A stretch of 64,000 nucleotides of DNA from Crotalaria pallida (lineage: Eukaryota; Streptophyta; Magnoliopsida; Fabales; Fabaceae), in contig CM075656.1 in NCBI GenBank assembly GCA_037953625.1, positions 89,981,001-90,045,000 of the forward strand. Direction: 5' to 3'. A program made the translations under genes and the position numbers. The notes below the pieces were generated by a model. That model worked only from the letters and a program-made list of their open reading frames with translations, had not been told where the DNA came from and did no database searches. Position 1 is the stretch's first letter. Every line of letters begins with the position of its first letter. Below, piece by piece: positions 33,961-45,837 of this stretch.

Positions 33961-36311
33961 CTAATAAAGCCAATCTTCATCATCAGCATGTTCCTCCTCA
34001 ACTACTCCTTCACCTTCCCCAACATTTCTAGCTTGAGAGTCATGAATGTTAGATAAGATGGGCTTCAAGATGGACATCAATTGTGTTTGCAAAACACTAG
34101 TCAATTGTGTCTCAACAAAAGTACTTATCGCTGCATTCACTACTTCCTTTATGTCTTCTTGAACCTTGTGAGAAGACCCCATAACATTTGCAGATGAAGA
34201 AGGTATGGATCCATGAGAACCAATATCCAAACTGCGACCCCCTAAGAATCGTCCCTTCTTGTTAGGACCAGACATTTCTGCCCAAACCTCCTTATCAACC
34301 ACAGGATGAGAAGAAGTGTCTTCTCCATATTTCTCTTGCATTTTAGCATCATATGAATCCTGAAACAACAATTAAAAGTATTTGTTTCCAATCAGTGTTT
34401 CAACACCAAGCATACATAGACTAGCAAGATATATGTCATAAAGAGATTGTTTCATTCAAACATAAGCATTAATATGATGATAGTAAACACTGAAGAAATG
34501 ACACAGCAATTTGACCAAGGAATTGTAGGAATAAAGCAAAACATAATTGAAGAAGCAACCTACAAGAAATAGTCAATTGGAAGCTTCCTGAGAGCAAAGA
34601 TTTTCCTAATGTATTTCGTCTATGTGTTAAAAAGGAACAGATTGAAAACAAACTTGTCTGGCATTCAGATTTGACACAGCTAAAGAGATACTAATGGCTT
34701 AATGCTAACACAATCACAGTCCATTTACACAGATATCAGTGGTTCTAAAAACAATACTGAAAAAAAATTTGTCTACTTATTTCTTCATCAAGAGAAACAG
34801 GGAATAAATATTCTTCTTTTTCATTTGGACATCCTTCTTGGAGTACAGAACCAAATATGCGATTGAAAATCATATATCTTGGAACCTTTGATGCTCTGGC
34901 ACTCCAAAATCAGTGGCATATTCATATTTGAATCTAATATTAATTGTATATTACTGCATCTGTACTTTTGCTGTATCCCCTTTTTTTAAAAACCCTCTGC
35001 CCTAAAAATACTGTCACTCCAAGAATTCAAGTCTCATTCTCTTACTAATCATTCAAAGTTTACACTAAACATCAATAACATAAAATCTGCTAAAAGACTT
35101 AAAATAATACTTACGACGAAACACTTTGAGCGCTGAGACACATATTCCCCATCTTTCTTCTTGTGGACATGGGAATAGACATCTCTAAATTTAACCGGAT
35201 GTTTCAAATTTGCCTCCTGAAATCAATAGAGTAGTTAACATTATCTTACCATATCTAAATTGACATAAAAGAAAGCATGCAACAACTATTCAATCATAGT
35301 ATGTCACTGGAATGTAAATTAAATTAAAGATAATGTAGATCATTATCTTACCATCCTTTTCTTATGTTCACCTAAATTTATTGAGCCACCGGTGTGTAAC
35401 ATACAATCAGACATGAGTGCCCTGTTTATTTTACTAGATTCAGACTTGTTCTTCCACTTTGGTGTCAACCAAATGTCGACCAGACCATCCCATACTGCCA
35501 TGATCATCCCTTTGGGGCCGTGGCCCTTAGTGTCAGCAAGGTTTGTAGAATTTACTTGTTTCAAAGCCCTATCCCTTGCCTTTTTCAAATAGTCCGGATA
35601 GCGGTCCATGCATGTTCTTTCCCATACAACTTTTGCCATGGCATGATCACATTCAGATGCAAATCGATATGTATCCTACACCAATATAATATAAGTGTTT
35701 TACATAGGCAAAAACATACTAAAATATACTTTGATGGAACATCAAGCCTTAAAAATATACTAAAATATATAAGTGTTTTACATATCACATAATTACTTAC
35801 CATAAAATCCTTGAACAACAAGCCTTTCAATATAAAAGGATAATCCTTCCACCTCTCAGCTAGAACAGGCATCCGTGTCATCACAGCAGAGATAATGTAA
35901 CGGGTCACAGAGGGTGGTACAAACCTCCTCCTACAAGTGCAATAATAAATGATAAAACATTCTACGATTAGTAATTAATGCTATCCTAGTGGAGGGCGGG
36001 GCTGCGGCTGATCGGGCAGTAGAGGAGGGTGGGGCAGCGGCTGATCGGGCAGTAGAGGAGGGTGGGGCTGCAGCTGATCGGGCAGTAGAGGGTGGAGCTG
36101 CAACTAATGGGCGACTAGAGGATGGGGCTGTAGCTGTTATGCCATCAGAGGCTGGGGCAGCATCAGCTGAATTAGTGCGGTGTTGAGAATGATGTGGTGG
36201 TGGTGGTGGTGGTGGCGGCGGCGGCGAAATAGTGCGCTTTTGAGGATGAAGTGGTGGATCACTACGACCTCTCCCACGATAGCATTTAGTGCCTCTACTC
36301 CGGATAATCAT
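33961..36311 (-). CDS. CACTA TNPA-like protein (Transposase_24 type), split by introns
   Basis: The inferred product is the element's DNA-binding accessory protein, which in En/Spm elements binds subterminal repeats. Exons with GT-AG borders and consistent phase: 35801-35930 (RRFVPPS...LLFKDFM), 35352-35675, 35115-35216 and 33961-34359 with the stop. The 35352-35675 exon has the hallmark RALMSDCMLHTGGS...EHKKRM, and the next continues LKHPVKFRDVYSHVHKKKDG, as in plant Ptta/En/Spm proteins. The last exon is acidic at its end and probably a coiled-coil/oligomer region. A proposed first exon starts at 36311 (MIIRSRGTKCYRGRG), is proline-rich, and contains three or four copies of a STARSAAAPP repeat. 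I see no good donor joining it to 35930, so the 5' model is unresolved or the gene is damaged. Confidence 0.7.
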
Positions 36312-39290
36312 GACACTAAAAGAAATATATTCAGCAAAGATTAGCAAAAATATAAAGCGTAAGAAAAATAATAATTCTATAACATAAGACTTACCAGCTA
36401 CTAAATGGAATCAGCTGATATTCTCAGTTGCATTTTCTTCATCAACTAAGTTTCCTGAAATAATAAAGTAACTTAGCAAAATATAATTAGACAATAACAA
36501 GTTTAAAAATCAAACCAAAACACAGACATTCGAGAAGCCGATGATCCATTTCAAAACATCATAATTATTCACTTCATCAAGATTCAATTGCATTTTGCTA
36601 TATAGTCTCAGCAAATATGCATCCACATCATAATTATATATAGTTGGCAATGGAAACTAAGTTTCCTGAAATAATAAAGTAACTTAGCATGTCATATTTT
36701 AAGGTAGAGTAGGCATATCATATATAAATATGAGTACAGGTATAAATCTGAGTACAGGTAGGAATCTGTACTTTTGGACTAAAAATTAGTAACATTACAA
36801 AATAAATAAAATACTAAGTCACGGAACAGAATAATCATTCGGCTTATAATCTAAAACAAACTAGGCCTATGTGACAAAGAGTGCATGTCACATGAGTCCT
36901 ATTTCAGGGTCATTGTTTTAGTTTGGGCTTCTTTTTTATGGATATTTTCCATGGAATAAGATTTGTGCTACAGTTCAGGTTCAAGACCAGAACAAAAATA
37001 TTAGCACAGTTAAATGAAACTCTTGCAGAAGGGCAGTTTCTTTGTTTAAGACATGAAACTTAAGATTGCTAAATAGCTGATTGGAATCCAGATAAGGGCT
37101 AGTCTATCCAATAATCCAATTTCCAATCAGCAATTAAGGGTTTTGCAGGCTAAAAGTAAAGTAATGTAACAGAGAATAAAAGTAAAGTGGCTTACTTGAG
37201 CTTCAAAGTTTTATGACATGATATACACTTGGTGGTTTTCAGAAGTATATCTTATTCTGTTTTATTAATAAATTTGGCTTATAAAAAAAGTTAACAGGGG
37301 AGGAATAATTTGGCTTATAATATAGTAGAAGACTAAGATATAAAAGACTGTGTAAAAAGGATAACGGTTATTAAAATTATTACAATTATGGTAGGCATTT
37401 CATGCATAAAAGACTGTGTAAAAAGGATAATAGTATTCTAGGATGCAGTATATAGCTTACCAGTCTCCTTGAGTAGAAATTATACAGTATTGCAGCCTTA
37501 ATTTCCAAAACCTTCGATTAAATCCTACAAAATAAGCATCCCAAACTTAAACAAATAAGGAGCCATGTAATGACTAAGATATAAGATTACAAGTCCTATA
37601 GCATCAACAATTTAATAAGAGACCATAGCTTCTGAAACTTGAGAGAAAGCATATAGTAGAAGATAGTGACAATAAGGGACCATGCAGTCAATCATGTTGG
37701 TGATTCGAGTAATGCAGGCACAGATGACTAATTTAGAATCCTATCTAATTTGAAACTTACAAGCAGCAATGCATGTTTAGTTAATCATATGGGAAGAATA
37801 ACCAATCAGATATCTAATTCCTATCTGATTGACCAGTAAAACATAGTGACATAGAGGAAAATATTGAATCTGGAAAATACATGAAGATCTTTTCTATCAA
37901 AATCAACCACTATGCAGAAAGAGCCAGTGACAGTGAGGAAGGACATCAAACCAATGCATCTAATTCCATCAGCAGCATACTAAGCTAATTTTGCTTGGTT
38001 AGAATTAATTCTAAGACAGCATATATTCCGCATCTGCATAGTGCAGACTATGTGCGTCCTTCAAGATTTCACAGCATTTAACAAGACGAATGCATACAAA
38101 GTTGTAGCACCAAACAAACCCACTTTATAACTCAGTTTACACTCGCAATTAGAACCGCAATGTTATAATTTTAGCAATCTCAAGAACCGCATCGCAAGCA
38201 AAGAATTGCAGATCCACAGCATCGCAAGCAAAGAATTGCAGTCCACCGCATTTTCCTTACGTAAAAAAAACACAACAAAGAATCGCAACCGTGATCTAAA
38301 TGCAAAACCATCAACGCTACTACTCTGCTATCAAAATCCAGAAAACAGATAAAGAACACTGAACAAAATCAGTATAAATAACACAATTGGACATTACCAA
38401 TAACATAGATATAACACACGAAATTACCATTATTTATGTCTACAACCAGCGACATAAAAACCAAAAGCATAATAAAACATAAATTAAACTACAGCTTAAT
38501 TAACTTAAAAGACTCAACTCAACAATAAATAAACCTAATTAAAAATAAAAAACTACTCCACCACAAAATCAATCAATGCAGGAACAATCTTAAAAAATTA
38601 AGTTAGGGTATAATTAGGGATTTTCATAAAACTAAAAGGGATTTTAATTAGGGATGATAATGAGGAGCAATAAACTCAGAGAGTCAGCAACAATAAACCT
38701 AGAAACAATCTAATTAGGGATTATTCTACTGAGGAAAGAGAATCGAGGGAGCAAACCTAGAAAATGGAGACCGAAGCTTGAAGGTGAAGCTCTGAATCTG
38801 GAAGCTCAACGAAGCTCGAATCGAAGAACGAAGCTCGAATCGAAGATCGGCGAAGAGGAAGGCGAAGCTCGAATCGAAGATCGACGAAGGTGAGAAGAGG
38901 AAGGCGAAGCTCAACGAAGCCTTTAATTTATCAGCGAAGGTCTAAATGAGAGTGAATGTGAAGACACAAGGTGAGAAGAGGAAGGCGAAGCTCAACGAAG
39001 CCTTCATTTCTCATTTCTCAGCCTTTCAGCGAAGTTAAGAATTTTCTCAGCGATATTAAGACTCATTACTGATGAAATAGTTTCAAATAATAGTGAATGT
39101 GAAGACTAAGAATGTAATAAGAATAAAACTAAGAATGTAATAAGACTTTTTTTATTTTTTTTAAATGTAATAAGACTTTTTTTATTTTTTTTAAATGTAA
39201 TAAGACTTATCAGTAAGTTAAGAATGTGTTCAGAATGTAATAAGTGTTAAAATTAAAAATAATTTTAATAATTTTTTTGCTGTGGAAAAT
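36312..39290 (-). other. Upstream part of the CACTA gene and noncoding interior
   Basis: No transposase-like frame. About 38740-39030 is a purine-rich repeat of GAAGCTCGAATCGAAGA and GGAAGGCGAAGCTCAACGAA units, likely the 5' UTR/promoter end of the - strand gene. A ~44-bp unit around AAATGTAATAAGACTTTTTT is repeated three times near 39120-39210. Confidence 0.45.
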
Positions 39291-39574
39291 TTCCTAGCAA
39301 ATTAAAATAGCTATAAAAACTTATATTGCTACAAATTTGTCATAGCTATTTAGTATCTATTTCATAGTTATTTGTTTGGACAAATAATTTTTTTAAATCT
39401 TCTAAATTTAGCTTGGGAAATATATTTTGTAGCAAATTCCTAGTTAATTGGCTATAAATTAGCTATGGTAAATTTCCATAGAAAAATTCCATATCTAATC
39501 AAGAGTTTTCTTGTAGTGGTATTCTCAAGGGCAATTGTTATCAAAACCCTAAAACAAATCACTAAACTCTTTAA

Positions 39575-39702
39575 GTGCATGTTTGGTTCTGCGGTGATTT
39601 AACCCAAAATCAATTTTAGAATGTCAACACTACTAACAATTACTTTTGCTCCGATATGATTTTGGGTAAAAAATGATTTCTGACTCGTAGCCAAACATTA
39701 TG
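39575..39702. mobile_element. hAT-like MITE, 128 bp
   Basis: GTGCATGTTTGGTTCTGCGG at one end and TAGCCAAACATTATG at the other. It is the uninterrupted relative of the element at 4421-5126, in inverted orientation (shared AAAATCAATTTTAGAATGTC and GATTTTGGG). Confidence 0.6.
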
Positions 39703-40216
39703 TAAATTTATTTGCAGATGCCTCGTTATTGGTGATGAGGTAAAAGAAATTCAATTCGAACTGGACTTAAATAATCAAGAGGAGAGGAGAAAGGGAACTT
39801 TGAAAAGGAGAGAAAAAAAATCCGTTGTAGTTGATACAGTATTTTTTAAATTTGAAAGCTTCCAAGTGACAAGCTAACTTATGGCCCTTACTTTAATGAA
39901 GCAAAGTTGGAATCCACTTTCTTATTGCTTGAAGATCTTGCAAGAAATGGATTGTGGCCCCAAAGAATCTGCGAGTTGAAATGGAGTGTCAAAATTTTAA
40001 TCAAGCGGGACGCAGCCTCCCATCAGCCGGCAGGGCCGCTTTCTCCAACTTTGTTAAAAAAAGAAAGAAAAGCCCATAATAGTGGGTGGGTGTTCATAGA
40101 AGAGGGAGTTGGACAAATCTGATTTGATTGAATTCTACTTTATATTTTTTATTAAATTAAATATTTTAATTTAAGTTTAGCATTTTGTCTGCGCACCAGT
40201 GTTTTCTATTATGATA
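39703..40216. other. Intergenic DNA, nothing firm
   Basis: A 71-codon frame lies at 39907-40122, but it shows no family signature. Otherwise AT-rich. Confidence 0.4.
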
Positions 40217-40466
40217 TTCCCACTATTCCTAATTATAAAATCTTTTTATAAGATGACATGTCAATTTCAAATGATCATTAATTATATTTTTTCACAAACA
40301 TTCTTATTTATTTAACACTTTTTAGATTCTCAATAATATTAATAGGGGTAATTTTGAAAATACACATAAAAAAAATCACATTTCCAATACAAATAACTAA
40401 ATTAATTCACTTTTTTAATGGACGTGAAATATCTCAAAAGAGTCTTATAATTAGGGAGAAAGGGAG
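40217..40466. mobile_element. Stowaway-like MITE, degenerate
   Basis: TTCCCACTATTCCTAATTAT pairs imperfectly with ATAATTAGGGAGAAAGGGAG. Interior matches 30796-31069. Confidence 0.7.
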
Positions 40467-40650
40467 CATAAGTTTAAGGAAAAATGCTACTACTAATTAT
40501 ACCTTAAGGTACGTATCTTACGTTTAACCTACTGATTGAAATTATAATCAAGACAAATTAAAAATATCAACTTAATGCATACAATTTAATATTATAATAT
40601 ACAATAATAGGGTAGTTAATTAAATAAGTTTGAAAATCGTTCAAATATAA

Positions 40651-40759
40651 TTTTTTTTTGGTTTACATGAAAGGTCTGAGACTAGAACCCATGATCTGGA
40701 GGTGGAGGAAATCTTAAGTGTCTGTGCAGTCACCAACTGAGATGTCTTACGCGGCCTGG
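40651..40759 (-). mobile_element. SINE with 18-bp target duplication
   Basis: An 18-bp direct repeat, AAAATCGTTCAAATATAA (40633-40650) and AAAATTGTTCAAATATAA (40760-40777), one difference, brackets the element. On the - strand it starts CCAGGCCGCG, has an A-box-like CTCAGTTGGTGAC and a B-box GGTTCTAGTCT, and ends GTAAACC plus an A tail. This is the structure of a tRNA-derived SINE mobilised by LINE machinery. Confidence 0.85.
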
Positions 40760-40777
40760 AAAATTGTTCAAATATAA

Positions 40778-41274
40778 ATTTTAAATGATATAAATGAATT
40801 ATTATCCAAATAAACCTATCTCATTGGAAATAAATTTAGTTTAAACTAGAATTAGGAAAATATACCGTCTCGAACATACACCGTTATAAAGAAGGTGTAA
40901 ATTAGTGTGAAGAAAATACGCATCATAACAAGTTCCAAAACTTTAAAGTTTAATTATACAGTAATTCTTGTTTTTCCTGCTATTACTCTTTTTCTATAAC
41001 AAGAAGGTGTAATTCTTGTTATTCTTGTTTTTTATATAGTTATACAGTAATTCTTGTTTTTCCTGCTATTACTCTTTTTTTAGATTAGAGAAATTCAACT
41101 ATCTGAACACGCAATTGTTGATGGTAAATGACCATGTGTCAGATTTTGTTCAAAGACAAAAGATGTACAGTACAAAATTGATTCATGTTTAATGTACATG
41201 TGAGGTGTGGTCACTGATCTTGGTAGTTATACTTTTGTAGATTTGATTTTATCCTTATTTTTATATAAGTAGTA
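40778..41274. repeat. Intergenic with short direct repeat
   Basis: TATACAGTAATTCTTGTTTT and the following TCCTGCTATTACTC occur twice, 86 bp apart (about 40955 and 41041). No gene. Confidence 0.6.
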
Positions 41275-41567
41275 TCCCTCCGGTCCTTATTATATGTCAC
41301 GTTCTACAAGGTTTTCTTGGTTCTAATTATAAGTCATTTTATATTTTCAATGTATCATTTATTGCTTTTTCTCTTTTTTGCCCTTATTAAATGCTTTGAC
41401 TATCTATGTGTTTTTGTTGTTCATTAATGAGTGTGAATTTTTCAAGAAAAGTTTAGAAGGTAAAATTGTAATGTTACACTATATTCTCATAAAATTTATA
41501 AAACTAAATACTTTCCTTGGTATGTGTAATTTGGTTAAGTATGCCCTATAATAAGGACCGAAATGAG
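41275..41567. mobile_element. Stowaway-like MITE
   Basis: TCCCTCCGGTCCTTATTATA and TATAATAAGGACCGAAATGAG. Interior close to 43936-44228, inverted. Confidence 0.85.
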
Positions 41568-42051
41568 TAGCATGTTTACCAAATTTAATTTGCTACATAT
41601 GGGTTCTGGGTTTTTTTGCCTATCAACCATAATACTTATTGTAGTCGTCTTCAAGAAATAAAATTGGTGTTTAATCCTTAGCATTGGATCACTTAATATA
41701 TTGATCAGATTTTATTAAAAAAAATAAAGGTAGGATATGTATATTAAAATAAAAAAGGAAAAAGATGAAAGTGACAAGTAAGGGGAAGCAGGTAGGGCTA
41801 GCTCGAGCCTCCCTCCAACCTTCATTGATGGGAATTTTTTAATTTATTTATTTTGATATAAACCTTCATTGATGGGATTGTTTTGCACTCAAGATAGTGC
41901 ATTCGACGTGGGCCCAGTCAACAATCAAACCCATGTACAATTAATTTGATCTTCGACATAACATGACATGATGTTACACGCATACTCACATGATACTAAT
42001 CATCATGATGATGCATCATGATTGCATGCATTTTTTTATTCATTAATAATA

Positions 42052-42324
42052 CTTCCTCCGGTCTTATTTATAAGACTCTTTTGGGGTTTTTCACTCCCAC
42101 CAAGGAGAGTGGATAAATTTGTTAGTGACATTGGAAATGTGAAAATTTGATATACTTTTTCAAAACTACCCCTATAATTGTTATTGAAACTCTAAAAAGT
42201 GTTGACTTTATAGGGGTGTTAGTGGAAAGAAGTAATTAAATGTTATTGAAAATTAGAAAGGGGTCTTATAAATATGACCAAAATAAAAACTCCAAAAGAA
42301 TCTTATAAATAGGACCGGAGGGAG
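42052..42324. mobile_element. Stowaway-like MITE
   Basis: CTTCCTCCGGTCTTATTTAT and ATAAATAGGACCGGAGGGAG, TA-flanked. Between this and the previous MITE lies a short island with GTGGGCCC (41908-41915). Confidence 0.88.
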
Positions 42325-42470
42325 TAATAAAAAAAATAGAGTATTGTTTTCTTAACTTCAGCCTTAAGGTTGAGTATAAGAGACTTTATAAAAAAAATTT
42401 GTATTGAAAACTTAAACTTTTATGACTTAAATCTTAGTAAATTTATGTTTCCAATACTTTTTTACTAACA

Positions 42471-43203
42471 CTTTGTTTGGTATGGATGATTTTGGGGGAA
42501 GAGAAAATGGGAAGAAAACTAACTTTTCCTTTGTTTGGTACAGCAAAGAAAATGAGGAGAGTGAGAAAAATCAGTGGGACCCATCTAAAATTCTTTTCTC
42601 CCCTCACGAGGCAAGATTTTGGGAGAAAAACATACTACTATGTTTGAAAAGCCCAAATTACCCTTTTTTCTTTGTACTACGTGGTGCTCTCCACTGCCCA
42701 ACTGCTCCCAACACATTTCTACTTGTTTTTTTTTGCAATACTCTTAACTGTGTTTTTTTAATTATTTATTATCTTCAACCTTAGTTTTTCAATTATGTTT
42801 CTTAATTATTTTTTATCTTCAACCTTCAAAAATGATGCAATTTTTTTATATATATTTTTGAATCTAGAATTTTTATTATTTAAAAAATAATTGAAGTAAG
42901 AAAAAAAATATTTGGTTATGTTAAATAGAGAAAAAAAGAGAGAGAACAAATATTTATTTGTGCTATGTAAAACAAAGGGTATATTTGTCTTTCAACAAAT
43001 TTATTGTTTTCTCTCTTCCCACTTTTCTCTCCAACCAAACAAAAGAAGAGAAAACTCAACTTTTCACTCTCTCGCATTTCTTCTCATTTTCTCTCAAACC
43101 AAACAACCATAAAATCTACTCATTTTCTCACCATAATTTCTCTTCCCTATTTCTCTCTTCCTATTTTCTCTCTTCCTATTTTCTCTCCGGTAACCAAACA
43201 AAG
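42471..43203. mobile_element. hAT-like non-autonomous element
   Basis: Perfect 11-bp inverted ends CTTTGTTTGGT / ACCAAACAAAG. The left part is purine-rich with GAGAAAAT blocks and the right part is pyrimidine-rich (TTTCTCTCTTCCTA repeated). ORFs reported by composition are low-complexity. I could not find an exact 8-bp duplication. Confidence 0.6.
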
Positions 43204-43427
43204 CTTAAGAGCTGAGATTAGGTTAAATAAATCCTAATAAAAAAATGGAGACAATAAAAAAGAACGGCGGTGGTTCACACATGCTCCCCAAACCAATGAA
43301 TAATGAAGACGACATGGGTGGGAAACCGCAGTCAATGATAATTATGACAGCAAACGGCGCCTCCACACGTAAAGCAAAACAACAGCAGCACCTCAATTTT
43401 TGTTTCCTTAACCTAATTTAAATAATA

Positions 43428-43698
43428 CTTCCTCTGTCCTTAATTATAATGTCCTCTTAACATTTTTATTTTGTTCCTATTTATAAGGCCCTTACCAATT
43501 TTTAATGAGTATTAATTATTTTTTTTACAAACACCCTTATTTATTTAACACTTTTTAGATTCCCAATAATATTAATAGGGGTAATTTTGAAAATACATAT
43601 CAAAAGTTTACATTTCCAATGCAATTAACTAAATTATTCCATTTTCTTAATGAACGTGAAATCTCCCAAGATGACCTTATAATTAAGGACGGAGGTAG
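43428..43698. mobile_element. Stowaway-like MITE
   Basis: CTTCCTCTGTCCTTAATTAT and ATAATTAAGGACGGAGGTAG, TA-flanked. Confidence 0.88.
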
Positions 43699-43935
43699 TA
43701 GTATTCCCATCGACTTAAATTATACGGAGTACAAATTTAACTACTTTTACGTTTAATAATGAGATTAGTTGATTGTATTTAATTTTTTCAAATTTTTAAA
43801 AAATAGAGATATTTTAAGAAAGTAATATTAGGAATGAAACAAAATTAAATAATATAACAATTTTCTATAAATGTTCTAGGAAAATCACATTGAAAATGAA
43901 ACAAAATTTAATAAAATTAGTTGATATTGCTTATA

Positions 43936-44228
43936 CTCCCTCCGGTCCTTATTATAGTGCATATTTAACCAAATTACACATATCAAGGAAAATGGTTAGT
44001 TTTATGAATTCTATGAGAATATATTGTAACATTACAATTTTATCCCCTTAACTTTTCTTGAAAAATTCACTCATTAATGAACAACAAAAAACACATAGAT
44101 AGTCAAATCATTAAATAAGGGCAAAAAAGAGAAAAATCGATAAATTATGCATAGAAAATATAAAGTGACTTATAATTAGGACCAAGAAAACTTTCTAGAA
44201 TGTGTCATATATATAAGACCGGAGGAAG
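43936..44228. mobile_element. Stowaway-like MITE
   Basis: CTCCCTCCGGTCCTTATTAT and a degenerate right end ATATAAGACCGGAGGAAG, TA-flanked. It abuts a partial MITE (43740-43935) ending TTGATATTGCTTATA, so it appears to have inserted near that element's end. Confidence 0.8.
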
Positions 44229-44252
44229 TACTATTTTAAACCAAAAGAAGTA

Positions 44253-44789
44253 CTCCTTCCGGTCCTATATAAGACCCTTTTGGGTTTTTTACTCTCACCA
44301 AGGAAAGTGGTTAAATTTGTTAGTGGCATTGGAAATGTGGAAATTTGATACTCCATCCGTTTTAAAATATAAGCAAAAAAAACATCATCATCTTGTTTTA
44401 AAATATAAGCAAATTCAACTACCTTAATCCAACAAAATTTTTTCATTCCAAAATTACCCTCATTTAATATGTACACAATTCTCAAGAATTGAATTGTGAT
44501 GAAACCATTTAGTAGTACCCCACTTGTTATTTAATGATATTTTTTAGGGATATTTTAGGTAACATATCTTACTTTTTTATAAAATTGAGAACATTAACTA
44601 CACATAACTACCATTTCTTGTTAAGCGCAAATATTGTTATATTTGCTTATAATATACTTTTTCAAAATTACTCCTATAATTATCATTGAAACTCTAAACA
44701 GTGTTGAGTTAATAGCAGTGTTTGTGGAATAAAGTAATTAAATGTTATTGAAAATTGAAAATGAATCTTATAGATAGGGCGAGAGCGAG
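44253..44789. mobile_element. Stowaway-like MITE interrupted at 44351-44652
   Basis: Outer ends CTCCTTCCGGTCCTATATAA and TATAGATAGGGCGAGAGCGAG. A second MITE starting CTCCATCCGTTTTAAAATAT interrupts it; its right terminus is truncated after ATTTGCTTATAA, where the outer element resumes with TACTTTTTCAAAA. Confidence 0.7.
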
Positions 44790-44879
44790 TATGTTTTTTG
44801 TTACTTAAAATTCGAGTTGGAGGGAATACTCCATCCATCCTTAAATATAAGACCATCTTAACATTTTATTTTGTCTTCA

Positions 44880-45165
44880 TCCACCATAGGTATATCCCTT
44901 GGTTCCACATTTCCATTTGCCATCCCCTGTGTTTTTGGATGAAAACCCAAAGGGGTAGCAAAGTATACACCATGTATGAGAGGCTGAGGCAATGGAGTCC
45001 TGGTAGGAGAGGGAGGGGAAGGTACCCTTCTATGCGGATGAGGAACGGGTGGTCTCCGAATAACCCGTGGTGGCGACACTAGGCAGAAAACATATCTTGA
45101 TGGCGCATGTTAAGGGTAAATCATAGGGAAACAAGTAACATGAGGTCGGTTGCGTATCCGAGGGT
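44880..45165. other. GC-richer insert inside a MITE, origin unknown
   Basis: The MITE sequence stops after TTATTTTGTC and resumes near 45165 with GATTATTAATTATTTTTTT. The 285 bp between are unlike the rest of the window and hold overlapping open frames on both strands (about 90 and 73 codons) with no recognised domain. It may be a captured gene or retro-fragment. Confidence 0.45.
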
Positions 45166-45267
45166 TTTCGATGATTATTAATTATTTTTTTCCACAAATA
45201 CTCCTATTTATTTAACACTTTTTAGCTTCCCAACAATATTAATAGGGGTAATTTTAAAAATATATAT

Positions 45268-45559
45268 TTCCTCTTGTCCTATATATAGGGCACCTTCTAG
45301 AAGAAATCTTTGGTCCTATATATAAGGCACTTTATATTTCCTATACATCATTAATTGTTTTTTCTCCTTTTTGGCCTTTTTAAATGCTTTGACTAACTAT
45401 GTTTTTTTTTAATTTATTAACGAATGCGAACTTTCCAAGTATTGTGGAGGGGGTAAAATTGTAATGTTACAATAAATTCTTGTAAAATTCACAAAACTAA
45501 CCATTTTCCTTATCCGGAGAATACGGTTAAGTATGCTCTATATATAGGACTGAATGGAG
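45268..45559. mobile_element. Stowaway-like MITE (nested)
   Basis: TTTCCTCTTGTCCTATATAT and ATATATAGGACTGAATGGAG. It lies inside 44829-45810. Confidence 0.75.
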
Positions 45560-45595
45560 TATCAAAAGTTCACATTTCCAATATAATTAAATAAA

Positions 45596-45736
45596 GGGTC
45601 TTGCTAACAAGTGGAAAAAAAATCATAAGTTCAAAATATTTACTCTCTCGAGAAGTCAAAAAAGTGCATTTTCCATAATCTTAAACAACATTTAATCTTT
45701 TAACAAGTGTCCTAAGGGCACTCTTTAGCATTTTTC
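45596..45736. mobile_element. 141-bp MULE-like MITE with 9-bp duplication
   Basis: TTAAATAAA at 45587-45595 and 45737-45745 is an exact 9-bp repeat, the MULE signature. The ends GGGTCTTGCTAACAAG and, inverted, GAAAAATGCTAAAGAG share TGCTAA. Related ends occur near 3529 and 33178. Confidence 0.8.
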
Positions 45737-45837
45737 TTAAATAAATTAATCAACTTTCTTAATGGACGTGAAATCTCCCAAAGGAATCATATAATAAAGG
45801 ACAGAGGGAGTACACAGTGTAAGTGTAAGTGTAAGTA

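Larger units (their letters stand above)
33286..39518. mobile_element. CACTA (En/Spm) transposon, no main transposase
   Basis: The ends CACTACAAGAAAAATCTTG and, inverted, CACTACAAGAAAACTCTTG are classic CACTA termini, and the TIR similarity runs about 37 bp. Dense subterminal TAGCTAAT-type repeats occupy roughly 33310-33700 and 39290-39500 in inverted orientation, the usual binding sites of TNPA-type proteins. The flanking trinucleotides are ATA and GTA, so the 3-bp target duplication is imperfect or mutated. Inside, only a TNPA-like gene is recognisable; no Transposase_21-type TNPD frame is present. Size is 6.2 kb. Confidence 0.88.
44829..45810. mobile_element. Stowaway-like MITE with three insertions
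   Basis: Outer ends CTCCATCCATCCTTAAATAT and ATATAATAAAGGACAGAGGGAG; the interior matches 43428-43698. Inserts: an unrelated ~285-bp GC-richer piece (about 44880-45165), a MITE (45268-45559), and a 141-bp element with 9-bp duplication (45596-45736). Confidence 0.75.

Noticed and set aside
38726..38914. 62-codon - strand frame rich in Phe, Arg and Ser
   Set aside because: It is a translation of GAAGCTCGAATCGAAGA repeats at the probable 5' UTR of the CACTA gene.
42912..43237. Overlapping + strand frames rich in Ser, Leu and Phe
   Set aside because: They are translations of the pyrimidine-rich subterminal repeats of the hAT-like element at 42471-43203.
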